Source of the DNA: Roseibium album
GTDB taxonomy: Bacteria; Pseudomonadota; Alphaproteobacteria; Rhizobiales; Stappiaceae
Length of the DNA stretch: 64,000 nt
NCBI GenBank assembly: GCA_001404055.1
Contig: CXTY01000008.1
Coordinates: 1-64,000 of the forward strand
Direction of reading: 5' to 3'
Position 1 is the stretch's first letter. Every line of letters starts with the position of its first letter. A model generated the notes under the pieces. That model ran no database searches. It was not told the origin of the DNA and saw only the letters and a list, made by a program, of their open reading frames with translations. Shown in pieces: positions 44,600 to 52,198 of the stretch. A program made the translations under genes and the position numbers.

Positions 44600-45273
44600 T
44601 GATTACCGTTGACGCAAACCCTTTCGAATACTGCTTTGATCCTGCCAGCGCAGCTCTAGTCGTTATCGACATGCAGCGTGACTTTGTCGAGCCAGGGGGC
44701 TTTGGGGAAACGCTCGGCAACGACGTCTCTCATCTGCAGAGAGCAGTGGATCCCACGAAACGCCTTCTCCAATTGTTTCGTGATCGCAAGATGCCGGTCA
44801 TTCACACCCGTGAAAACCACCTCAGTGATCTCAGCGACTGTCCTCTGGCAAAGCGAGCGCGCGGAAACCCCTCGCTGCGTATCGGTGATGAAGGACACAT
44901 GGGACGTATCCTTATCAGAGGGGAGCCTGGAGCGGAGATCATTCCAGAATGCGCGCCCATAGCAGGGGAACTCGTCATCGATAAACCGGGCAAGGGTGCC
45001 TTTTATGACACCGGACTTGATGACGTTTTGCAGAAGCTTGGGACCCGAAGTCTGGTTTTCGCCGGCGTCACGACAGAAGTCTGCGTGCAGACGACGATGC
45101 GGGAGGCCAATGACCGTGGTTACGAGTGCCTCCTGATTGAAGAGGCGACAGAAAGCTATTTTCCGGCGTTCAAGGAAGCCACAATCGAAATGATCCGCGC
45201 CCAGGGGGGCATCGTGGGCTGGACAGCGCCGCTGAAAGCTTTGGTTGAAGCACTGAGCACGACAAGCGAGTGA
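44599..45273 (+). CDS. isochorismatase-like cysteine hydrolase, BiuH paralogue
   Basis: Second cysteine amidohydrolase of this locus, 224 residues. The triad is Asp24 (VIDMQRDF), Lys129 (IDKPGKGAF) and Cys162 (TTEVCVQTT). It shares the [19 protein letters not shown] helix ([14 protein letters not shown]) with BiuH but differs in the substrate loops (for example [16 protein letters not shown]). Candidate substrates are triuret, ureidoacrylate-type ureides or another carbamoyl compound. It lies three bases before atzG and overlaps the BMP ATPase gene by one base, so it feeds the AtzEG step or removes a carbamoyl group before it. Confidence 0.85.
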   Translation: MITVDANPFEYCFDPASAALVVIDMQRDFVEPGGFGETLGNDVSHLQRAVDPTKRLLQLFRDRKMPVIHTRENHLSDLSDCPLAKRARGNPSLRIGDEGHMGRILIRGEPGAEIIPECAPIAGELVIDKPGKGAFYDTGLDDVLQKLGTRSLVFAGVTTEVCVQTTMREANDRGYECLLIEEATESYFPAFKEATIEMIRAQGGIVGWTAPLKALVEALSTTSE

Positions 45274-45276
45274 GCA

Positions 45277-45462
45277 ATGAGTGATGATTTCGACGCTGCG
45301 GGCCACGTGGCACATATGGAAAAGGCACTTGGTCTGAAGGTGGAAGACGACTGGCGGCCGGTCGTGGAGGCGCATGTCTCGGCGATTCAAAAGGCTGCAG
45401 AATTGGTTCTCGAAACACCTATGGACGACGATGTGGAAGCCGCACCGGTGTTTGTTCCATGA
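45277..45462 (+). CDS. atzG: AtzG-like small subunit (DUF4089)
   Basis: Short protein of 61 residues, mostly helical, matching the AtzG/DUF4089 family, which forms a stable complex with AtzE in the 1-carboxybiuret hydrolase. Visible landmarks are HVAHMEKALGLKVEDDWRPV and a C-terminal acidic, proline-ending tail (VEAAPVFVP) typical of the family. It overlaps atzE by four bases, the same order as in the cyanuric acid operon. It has no enzymatic motif of its own; its relation to GatC-like subunits is known from the family. Confidence 0.88.
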   Translation: MSDDFDAAGHVAHMEKALGLKVEDDWRPVVEAHVSAIQKAAELVLETPMDDDVEAAPVFVP

Positions 45463-46862
45463 ACCCGGAGAAAGATCTTGCAGGTCAGACCGCTACGGAC
45501 ATTGCCATAGCCGTCGCGGATAGGATGGTCAGCGCTTCCAAGGTTGTTGAAGCATCCCTGGACCGGATTGAGCACCTTAACTCGAAATTGAACGCCTTTA
45601 CCGAAGTGACGGCTGCTCGGGCCTTGCAGCGCGCAACTGAAGTTGATGCAAGCATTGCAAAGGGGGAACGTCTGCCGCTTGCCGGTGTTCCCTTTGCCGT
45701 TAAAAACCTGTTTGACATCAAGGGTCTGGTCACTCGGGCGGGCTCAAAAATCAATCTGGAAAACGCACCAGCCTGCAAAGATGCTGCACTGATCCGAAAA
45801 CTTGAAAATGCCGGCGCAATTCTGGTTGGTGGGCTGCACATGGGCGAATACGCCTATGACTTTACGGGTGAAAATGCGCATGACGGCAACTGTGTCAATC
45901 CACATGATATAACCCGAATGTCCGGCGGTTCCTCTTCGGGGTCGGGTGCTGCGGTGGCCAGCGGCATGGTTCCCGTAACACTTGGATCCGACACCAACGG
46001 GTCCATACGGGTTCCGTCGTCCTTTTGTGGGCTGTTTGGTCTTAAGCCGACTTACGGGCGCCTGTCGCGGCACGGCACTTATCCCTTTGTCGGCAGTCTT
46101 GACCATCTTGGGCCTATGGCCCGATCAGCCAAGGATCTGGCGCTGGTGTTTGACGTCTTGCAGGGACACGACGGTTCAGATCCAGCGCAGTCAGACAAAC
46201 CTTACCTACCAACGCAGAATTTCTTGGATCAGGGAGTGGGTGACCTCAGGATAGCGGTTGCCGACGGCTACTTCAGGCAGAAAGCAGAACCAAAGGCCCT
46301 GATGGCGGTCGACCAGGTTGCAGAGGCCCTCTCAGCCTCATCCATGATCGAGATACCTGAAGCAGCAGAAGCGCGCGCGGCGGCTTTTGTTATCACGGCA
46401 TCCGAAGGCGCGAATCTGCATTTCAACCGGATCAGGGCACGTGCACAGGACTATGACCCTGATACCAGAGACAGGTTTATTGCTGGAGCAATGGTTCCGG
46501 CAGGGTGGGTTCTGCAGGCACAACGCTTCAGAAGCCGCTTCCGGGCCAAGATGCGTGAAATATTTGAAACGGTTGACGTACTTCTTGCCCCGGCGACCCC
46601 TTTTGACGCGCTGCCGTCAGGCACCAGGACCATAACGCTGGACGGCGAGACAATGCCGGCACGCCCTAATATTGGTCTCTTCACACAACCGATTTCATTT
46701 GTTGGTTTGCCGGTTGTTGCGGTGCCGGTTTGGTTGGCAGGAGCTGATCTGCCGATCGGCGTTCAGGTGATCGCCCCCGCCTGGCGGGAGGACATCGCGC
46801 TGCGCGTTGCGAACCAGCTCGAAATTGCAGGCATCTGTTCTTCCAAGGTTTCCAAATTCTAG
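45459..46862 (+). CDS. atzE: AtzE-like amidase (1-carboxybiuret hydrolase subunit)
   Basis: Amidase-signature enzyme of 467 residues. The catalytic Lys82 (FAVKNLFDI), cis-Ser158 (MSGGSSSGSG) and nucleophile Ser182 (DTNGSIRVP) are all present, with the 24-residue serine spacing of the family. In Pseudomonas ADP, AtzE with AtzG deaminates 1-carboxybiuret to 1,3-dicarboxyurea. The adjacent atzG and the nearby atzH make the same role likely here, although no atzD (cyanuric acid hydrolase) is present. Other ureides could be the natural substrate. Confidence 0.9.
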   Translation: MNPEKDLAGQTATDIAIAVADRMVSASKVVEASLDRIEHLNSKLNAFTEVTAARALQRATEVDASIAKGERLPLAGVPFAVKNLFDIKGLVTRAGSKINLENAPACKDAALIRKLENAGAILVGGLHMGEYAYDFTGENAHDGNCVNPHDITRMSGGSSSGSGAAVASGMVPVTLGSDTNGSIRVPSSFCGLFGLKPTYGRLSRHGTYPFVGSLDHLGPMARSAKDLALVFDVLQGHDGSDPAQSDKPYLPTQNFLDQGVGDLRIAVADGYFRQKAEPKALMAVDQVAEALSASSMIEIPEAAEARAAAFVITASEGANLHFNRIRARAQDYDPDTRDRFIAGAMVPAGWVLQAQRFRSRFRAKMREIFETVDVLLAPATPFDALPSGTRTITLDGETMPARPNIGLFTQPISFVGLPVVAVPVWLAGADLPIGVQVIAPAWREDIALRVANQLEIAGICSSKVSKF

Positions 46863-46888
46863 GTCAAAAAAGCATGCAGGAGTGTTAA

Positions 46889-47659
46889 ATGGACGAAGCT
46901 CGTTGGGCTGGAAGAAACCTCGAAAAGGACGACCTTCGACATAGAATTTGGTCGGGGCTAGAAACCTCCGGTGTCAACGTCGGACCTGCCATGAGCTGCA
47001 TCCCGAATTTTGCCGGTGCAGACCTCGCAGCCCTGAAGCTGGCAACCTTGCCTCAATGGAAGTTAGCCAGGACTGTGAAATGCAATCCTGATCCGCCGCA
47101 GATTCCGGTTCGGCTCAGGGCCCTGTATGACGGAAAAACCGTTTATGCGCCTGTTCCCGAACTGTTAAAACCGTTTCCATTTGTCCGCCTCGACCCGGAA
47201 AAACTCAAAAAGAAAGGCATTCAATTCGAGTTGGCGGCAACCTCGCAAGGTTTCGTTGAACACGGAGATCCGGTCGAGTTCGAAGAAATGGAAATGCTCG
47301 ACTTCGTCGTTGTCGGCTGTGTCGCGGTGAGCCGAATTGGTGGCCGTACAGGAAAAGGTGGTGGCTTTGCGGATCTAGAATTGGGAATTTTCCGGGAGCT
47401 CGGAAAGCTGCGACAGGAAACGCTCATAACCACAACGGTGCATTCGTCCCAGGTCGTTTCTGAAGACCACCTCGTCATGATGTCCCATGACAGCGCATTG
47501 CATGCGATCGCAACCGAGGAAGAGCTGATCGTGACTAACACGGGCTATCCGCAGCCGGCCGGTGTTGCCTGGGACATGGTGCAGCCGGATCAATACCGGG
47601 ACATACCATTTTTGACGGCGTTGCGTTCGCGAGTGCAGGCGAATAGGGAAATAGTCTGA
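46889..47659 (+). CDS. 5-formyltetrahydrofolate cyclo-ligase-like protein
   Basis: Protein of 256 residues related to the MTHFS/YgfA family, which makes methenyl-THF from 5-formyl-THF and ATP. The N-terminal RHRIWSGLE and the C-terminal glycine motif GGRTGKGGGFADLELG correspond to the folate and ATP sites, but the usual GxGGGYYDR ends in FADLE, so the activity may differ. Housekeeping cyclo-ligases are usually near 190 residues; this one is longer. It lies between atzE and atzH, touching atzH at one base, and so belongs to the ureide pathway. With formamidase nearby, a one-carbon (formyl) link is attractive but unproven. Confidence 0.8.
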   Translation: MDEARWAGRNLEKDDLRHRIWSGLETSGVNVGPAMSCIPNFAGADLAALKLATLPQWKLARTVKCNPDPPQIPVRLRALYDGKTVYAPVPELLKPFPFVRLDPEKLKKKGIQFELAATSQGFVEHGDPVEFEEMEMLDFVVVGCVAVSRIGGRTGKGGGFADLELGIFRELGKLRQETLITTTVHSSQVVSEDHLVMMSHDSALHAIATEEELIVTNTGYPQPAGVAWDMVQPDQYRDIPFLTALRSRVQANREIV

Positions 47660-48048
47660 TGGAAATCAACATTCCTGCGGTGAAGCTGGAAGTGGAAAGC
47701 GTGTTTCGGGAATACGAGACCGCGCTTGTAAGCAATGATGTAGAGACTCTCGACCGACTGTTCCTGCAGGCACCGACGACCATCCGGTACGGCGGCGGTG
47801 AAAACCTATACGGCTATGCTGAAATTGCGGAGTTCCGATCGGCTCGCGCCGACAAGAACCTCCAAAGAAAGCTCTCTCGTACCGTCGTCACGACCTACGG
47901 TACTGACTATGCGACCGCCGCGACGTTGTTCTATCGCGACACCGTACCGGGAAAAGTCGGCCGGCAGATGCAGACCTGGGTGAAGACGAAGAATGGTTGG
48001 AGGGTCGTCGCAGCACACGTCAGCGTAATTGAAGACCCGGAAAAGTGA
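47659..48048 (+). CDS. atzH: AtzH-like hydrolase (DUF3225, SnoaL-like)
   Basis: Protein of 129 residues of the DUF3225 family in the SnoaL/NTF2-like fold. In the cyanuric acid pathway AtzH is reported to convert 1,3-dicarboxyurea to allophanate. The two residues implicated there, Tyr22 and Arg46, correspond to Tyr19 (REYETAL) and Arg43 (TTIRYGG), with the same 24-residue spacing. It is the last gene of the operon; its stop lies one base from the stop of the convergent Crp-type gene. It would link AtzEG to AtzF encoded upstream. Confidence 0.9.
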   Translation: MEINIPAVKLEVESVFREYETALVSNDVETLDRLFLQAPTTIRYGGGENLYGYAEIAEFRSARADKNLQRKLSRTVVTTYGTDYATAATLFYRDTVPGKVGRQMQTWVKTKNGWRVVAAHVSVIEDPEK

Positions 48049-48049
48049 A

Positions 48050-48823
48050 CTAAAAGGTACCACCAACTTCTGCGCGCAGCAGATCGTAGTTTTCGATCAC
48101 CATCCGTCCTCTTTTGGCGGTAATCAGCCCCTTTTTCTGAAATTTGTCCAAGGTAATTGTTACCCACTGGCGGGTCGAACCCACAATTGCGGCCAGGTTT
48201 TCATGGGTGACAGTCTTTTCGATGATCAGCTGGTTGCCCACAGACTTTCCGTGTGTGTCACCCAGAATGATCAGCAATTGGGCAAGTCGTTCTGTAACGG
48301 AGCGTGTGCCAAGCATCTGGACGAGGGCTGAGTAACACTTGCCCTTTGCGACGAGGCCATTGATCAGGCAGACAGCAAAACTCGGCATGGTATCAACAAG
48401 CTGCCGTATTCGCGCACCGGTTATGTAAAGCAGCGTAACGTCTTCTTGCGTATCCGCTGACCACATGTGTGTTCCGCCACCAAAGATTTCAGGGCCACCG
48501 ATAAAGTGCCCTGGTGTCCAGAACGCCAGCGTGATTTCTCGCCCGGACGGTCCAGCGTAAAATGTGCGAACACTGCCGCTTTCAATCAACCAGATTCCGC
48601 TGTGACGGTCGCCCTGGAAAAAGATACCTGCACCTTTTTCGAACCGGCAGGCGGATCCGGCGGCCCTCACTTTGTCGAGTTCATCGGGAGACAATCGGCT
48701 GAGAAAGTCGGCACCTTCGTCAAGATCTGAAAGAACCTCGCTAAGGTATACCGCAGACACGCGATCTTGAGAGGGAAAAGACTGACCCTTCAGGTTTTGG
48801 GGATTGACGAGCATCTTGGTCAC
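48050..48823 (-). CDS. Crp/Fnr-family transcriptional regulator
   Basis: Regulator of 257 residues. A cyclic-nucleotide-binding-type beta barrel (about 45-155; FQGDRHSGIWLIESGSV, FGGGTHMWSADTQED) is followed by a Crp winged helix (about 175-245; THENLAAIVGSTRQWVTITLDKFQKKGLI). It lacks the N-terminal Cys cluster of Fnr, so it is not an obvious oxygen sensor of that type. Its start overlaps the cytochrome c gene by four bases. It is the last gene of the long redox operon and may sense its metabolite or redox state. The N terminus is 20-30 residues longer than usual, so an internal start is possible. Confidence 0.88.
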   Translation of the reverse strand: MTKMLVNPQNLKGQSFPSQDRVSAVYLSEVLSDLDEGADFLSRLSPDELDKVRAAGSACRFEKGAGIFFQGDRHSGIWLIESGSVRTFYAGPSGREITLAFWTPGHFIGGPEIFGGGTHMWSADTQEDVTLLYITGARIRQLVDTMPSFAVCLINGLVAKGKCYSALVQMLGTRSVTERLAQLLIILGDTHGKSVGNQLIIEKTVTHENLAAIVGSTRQWVTITLDKFQKKGLITAKRGRMVIENYDLLRAEVGGTF

Positions 48824-49479
48824 TGTGTCCTCTCCGGTCTAATTTGCGCGGCAATAAATACTGACAGTCTCGTGATATCTTCAGCTGTGAGCTTCAGTGC
48901 GATTGTACGCATGACCTCATCCGGGTCGTTTTTGCGGTTACCGTTTTGAAAGTCAGTCAGTTGTTTGGCGAGGTAACCCGCATGCTGTGCCTCCAGCCAG
49001 GGCGCGACTGGCAATGCGGGATCTGTACTTCCATGGCAGGTGAGGCAGGCCGGCAGATCTTCGCGGCCTTTCGTGAAAAGTGTCGCAGCGTTTTCGGTAT
49101 CCATATCGTCTGTGACAGGTTGCGGTGCTGGCAAAGATGAAAAATACCTGGCGATGGCTGGAAGGTTTGCCGGCTCACTTTCGGTGGTGATGGCCTGCAT
49201 TTGTCCCCCATCGTTCTCTCGGTTGCCATCATGAAAGTCCCGAAACTGTTTTTCTATGTAGGCCGCGCGTTGACCAGCCAATTTCGGAAATTTCGGCATG
49301 CGGCTGTTACCGTCAAGGGAATGACAGAGACCACAAACTTCCCAAGGTTCCATGCTGCTGGTGTCGATCATGTCGGCAAGGGCCGGTTGCAGCCATAGAC
49401 TTAAAAGGAAGCTGACGACCATGCCTGTCGTGGCGCGCGGGGCTGATCCGAAGTGCAAGCGGTGAGGGCGCACGAACAT
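48820..49479 (-). CDS. dihaem cytochrome c (c4-like)
   Basis: Periplasmic cytochrome of 219 residues with two CxxCH haem sites, CGLCH at 49-53 and CLTCH at 145-149, one in each of two similar halves (EKQFRDFHDGNREND and AKQLTDFQNGNRKND). This is the layout of cytochrome c4 (periplasmic electron carrier to terminal oxidases). A hydrophobic signal lies at about residues 20-36. The preceding 19 residues are basic, but GAGG is placed before the ATG at 49479, so that start is kept. It follows the PCu(A)C gene by five bases. Confidence 0.9.
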   Translation of the reverse strand: MFVRPHRLHFGSAPRATTGMVVSFLLSLWLQPALADMIDTSSMEPWEVCGLCHSLDGNSRMPKFPKLAGQRAAYIEKQFRDFHDGNRENDGGQMQAITTESEPANLPAIARYFSSLPAPQPVTDDMDTENAATLFTKGREDLPACLTCHGSTDPALPVAPWLEAQHAGYLAKQLTDFQNGNRKNDPDEVMRTIALKLTAEDITRLSVFIAAQIRPERTQ

Positions 49480-49484
49480 TCGCC

Positions 49485-50024
49485 TCAGTTCATCATCTTG
49501 TCTGCGTGACCATGCAGCAATACGTCTCCCGGTTTCACAACATTCACAACAGCTTTGATGTGGTGACTGTTGTCCAAAACCAGGGAAAGCGGAAATTGAT
49601 CGCCTGCGGTGAATTTATGCTTCGGACCCATCAACATGATATGCAATCCGTTAGGTTCCAAGGTGACCGTTTTGCTCGCGGGAACCGTGAGTTGCGCGAC
49701 AGGTGCCATGCTCATGAGCCCATCGGTCATCGAGGTCTTGTGGATGTGCCCCATGACAAAAGCGTCGCTTTCGACTGCAACCAATTGAACATCTTTTTCA
49801 GTGCCATTTTCGAGCATGAGGTAAACTGCGGCACTGTTGACGCCTGGTGCTGGTGCGGGTGACTTCGCCCACGTCACCGTGAAGCCGGACGCCTCAATAG
49901 GCTGCATCTTTTTTTCATTCGAATGGTCACTGCCTGCACTCGCCGGTCCGTGTGTGATTGCAAGGACCAACATAGCAATTGTCCAGGCCATAGCGGCCAA
50001 CCAATGCTTGGAAACATGAAACAT
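49485..50024 (-). CDS. PCu(A)C-family periplasmic copper chaperone
   Basis: Copper carrier of 179 residues with a signal peptide ending near residue 30. The canonical H-x10-M-x21-H-x-M copper site is complete: His95, Met106, His128 and Met130. Such proteins deliver Cu(I) to SCO or to the CuA centre of cytochrome oxidase. Here the gene is sandwiched between SCO and cytochrome c genes in the same operon as an ABC transporter and an AprA-like enzyme, which is unusual. An acidic/His stretch (GSDHSNEKKM) after the signal may add weak metal binding. Confidence 0.93.
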   Translation of the reverse strand: MFHVSKHWLAAMAWTIAMLVLAITHGPASAGSDHSNEKKMQPIEASGFTVTWAKSPAPAPGVNSAAVYLMLENGTEKDVQLVAVESDAFVMGHIHKTSMTDGLMSMAPVAQLTVPASKTVTLEPNGLHIMLMGPKHKFTAGDQFPLSLVLDNSHHIKAVVNVVKPGDVLLHGHADKMMN

Positions 50025-50037
50025 TTGAACAAACCTT

Positions 50038-50634
50038 TCAGTTCATGACATCAAGTCCGCGCATGTGGCGGGCCAGGTAATTGGCAGTGTTAAATGGATG
50101 AAACGGTGGACTTATCTTGGCGGTTATCTCGCCTTCCGGATTGATGACTGTTACCGCTGCACTGTGTGTAACGTCATAAGCTTCGTCGTCTGGTCCTGCC
50201 TTCTCCAAGCGATAAAAGCCGTCAATGCTTTCAACCAGTTTGTCGATCTCAGCGCGTTGCCCGGTGATGCCTGTGAAGGAAATGCCGAAATGCTTGACGT
50301 ATTCCTGCAGAAGTTCTGTGTCTCGATCTGGGTCGACAGCAAGGAAAACAACCTGCGGAAGCTTATTCGGCGACACCAGCTGGGACAGTTCAGTTCGAAC
50401 CGCTTCAAGGTTGGCAAGGGTGAATGGACAGACATCCGGACAGTGTGTGAACCCCAGGAAAAGGAGCGTCCATCGCTCTTTCAACTGACTTTTCGTAAAT
50501 GTCGATCCGCTCTGGGTAGTGAGCGTGAATTCTCTTACCGGGACTGCTTCTTCCAGAATGACCCCATTGACCGACTGCGCTTTCGCGCCGACGGACAAAC
50601 CAAGCAAGAGTATGAAGAGAATTGAACGTAACAT
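50038..50634 (-). CDS. SCO1/SenC-family copper protein
   Basis: Membrane-anchored or periplasmic thioredoxin-fold protein of 198 residues. The metal/thiol motif is CPDVCP with Cys65 and Cys69, and His157 in VTHSAAV completes the Cu site. A hydrophobic N terminus (about 4-18) gives the signal/anchor. SCO proteins insert copper into CuA oxidases or reduce its thiols. The start ATG overlaps the stop codon of the ABC ATPase gene (a GTG one codon earlier is also possible), and PCu(A)C follows, so copper handling is coupled to this transporter operon. Confidence 0.92.
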   Translation of the reverse strand: MLRSILFILLLGLSVGAKAQSVNGVILEEAVPVREFTLTTQSGSTFTKSQLKERWTLLFLGFTHCPDVCPFTLANLEAVRTELSQLVSPNKLPQVVFLAVDPDRDTELLQEYVKHFGISFTGITGQRAEIDKLVESIDGFYRLEKAGPDDEAYDVTHSAAVTVINPEGEITAKISPPFHPFNTANYLARHMRGLDVMN

Positions 50635-51485
50635 CACATGTTCTGCTGTTCGAAGGCGCGAAGGCTTTCTGCACGGATCTGTTCCAGGCAGACCTTTTTC
50701 AGCGCCATGAACTCGGAGCCGGTTGCCATCGCAGGATCCCGCGGGCGGGGAAGGGGTATGTGGAGATCGTCAATGATGGAACCCGGACTGGCGCTCATGA
50801 TCAGAACGCGGTCGGCCAGGAAGATGGCCTCATCGACATCATGTGTTACGAACACAACGGTAATACCGAACTCGCTCCACAGCGACAGCAGGTTTTCCTG
50901 CATCATCAGTCGCGTTTGAGCATCAAGGGCTCCGAAAGGTTCGTCCATGAGGAGGACTGACGGATAATTGGCCAGTGCACGAGCAATGCCGACACGCTGT
51001 TGCATACCCCCCGACAGTTCTGCTGGATACTTGTGGGCAAATTTGGAAAGCCCGACCATTTCAAGAAAGGTGTTGGCGATCGAGCTGCATTCGACATTTG
51101 TCCGGCCCGCGACCTTGGGGCCAAAGGCAATGTTGTCCAGGATGGTTTTCCACGGAAACAGCGAGTATTGCTGAAAGACCATTCCACGATCCGGTCCGGG
51201 CTCCGAAACGGCTTTTTCATCTACCCTGACAGATCCGCTGGAAGGTGTCACGTATCCGGCGATTGAGTTCAAAAGCGTGGATTTTCCGCAACCGGAAGGC
51301 CCCAGAATGCAAACAAATTCGCCTGGCTTGATCTCAAGCGATGTTTTTTTGACTGCTTGGCTGGAGGTCGCCCCTTTGCCGAAGACGATTTCGACATCTT
51401 CGATAACGATGTGTCCGAAGTCCTTCTTTGATGCATGTGCCCTGTGGGGAATGTGTTCCTTGAGGGAGACAACCTGGGTGTTCAT
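50634..51485 (-). CDS. nitrate/sulfonate/taurine-type ABC transporter ATP-binding protein
   Basis: ATPase of 283 residues (SsuB/TauB class). Walker A is GPSGCGKSTLLN, the Q-loop FQQYSLFPWKT, the signature LSGGMQQRVGIARAL, Walker B LLMDEPFGALDAQTR, and the H-loop is in VTHDVDEA. The extended N terminus (about 25 residues) is rich in His and Lys. It energises the permease at 52195. Overlaps of one and four bases join it to the SCO gene and to the membrane protein gene. Confidence 0.92.
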   Translation of the reverse strand: MNTQVVSLKEHIPHRAHASKKDFGHIVIEDVEIVFGKGATSSQAVKKTSLEIKPGEFVCILGPSGCGKSTLLNSIAGYVTPSSGSVRVDEKAVSEPGPDRGMVFQQYSLFPWKTILDNIAFGPKVAGRTNVECSSIANTFLEMVGLSKFAHKYPAELSGGMQQRVGIARALANYPSVLLMDEPFGALDAQTRLMMQENLLSLWSEFGITVVFVTHDVDEAIFLADRVLIMSASPGSIIDDLHIPLPRPRDPAMATGSEFMALKKVCLEQIRAESLRAFEQQNM

Positions 51486-52198
51486 GCGTGTGCTCCTTCA
51501 CGGGAGGAAATCTCGGGAGTTGAAACGCCTTCAGAAGCGGGTGCACTCCCAGCGACGAAAGGTTTTGCGAGAAACATAAGACTGACGACAAGCAGCAGAT
51601 AACCTGTTGAGGTGAGCCAGGGACCAAGGGGTTCGATCCAGAAAGCCGTCGAAACTCCAAGACCGAGCATCGACAGTCCGACGATCCAGGTTGGTGTGGC
51701 ACAACAAACCACCCAACTCATCGTAGCCGAGGTGATCGCGACGAAACCGGCACCCAATCCCGTTGCCGCTCCGGCTCGCAGCCGGGCCCTGGAAGAACAG
51801 CTTGATTTGGTCCTCAAAAGGAGCAGATTGGCGGCCAGAAGCCCCGACAGGATCAGCATCAGGAATACTTTGAACGGGATTATGTTGAGTGCCCATTCGG
51901 AAATTCCGAGGCCGTAGTCGTAATTCATGTAGCCGAATTCGAGCAAATACTCTTCGGCTATGATGGGCAACATGTCACGAACCGATGGTGTCGAGCGTAT
52001 GATCGTCCAGACACTGCCAGGCCAATTGTAGAGTGTTGCGTAATTCGGGAGCGTACCGAAGCGAAGAACCAGAGACGCCATCAAAAGAAGGTAGTATCCC
52101 ACTGTAAACGCTAAAGTCAGTGCACCCCACAATCCAATGCGAGGCCGAATTGTGCCAAGAACTGTCGCTAGTCTCGAGCCAAGTGCAAGGGCCATCAT
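51482..52198 (-). CDS. polytopic membrane protein of unknown function with CC motif
   Basis: Protein of 238 residues that I do not recognise. About five to six hydrophobic segments are seen (near 25-47, 105-125, 145-165, 170-190 and 195-215). A Cys pair sits inside a predicted helix (MSWVVCCATPTWIVGL), next to a Met- and Gly-rich helix. The gene overlaps the ABC permease by four bases and the ATPase by four, so it belongs to the transporter unit. It could be an extra transporter subunit or a copper/thiol-handling membrane protein, given the SCO and PCu(A)C neighbours. It lacks the EAA loop of a normal ABC permease. Confidence 0.8.
   Translation of the reverse strand: MMALALGSRLATVLGTIRPRIGLWGALTLAFTVGYYLLLMASLVLRFGTLPNYATLYNWPGSVWTIIRSTPSVRDMLPIIAEEYLLEFGYMNYDYGLGISEWALNIIPFKVFLMLILSGLLAANLLLLRTKSSCSSRARLRAGAATGLGAGFVAITSATMSWVVCCATPTWIVGLSMLGLGVSTAFWIEPLGPWLTSTGYLLLVVSLMFLAKPFVAGSAPASEGVSTPEISSREGAHA

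Noticed and set aside
34975..48048. Classical cyanuric acid (atzDGEHF) operon
   Set aside because: No AtzD/barbiturase-type ring hydrolase occurs; atzF is 10 kb away from atzGEH and in a different transcription unit.
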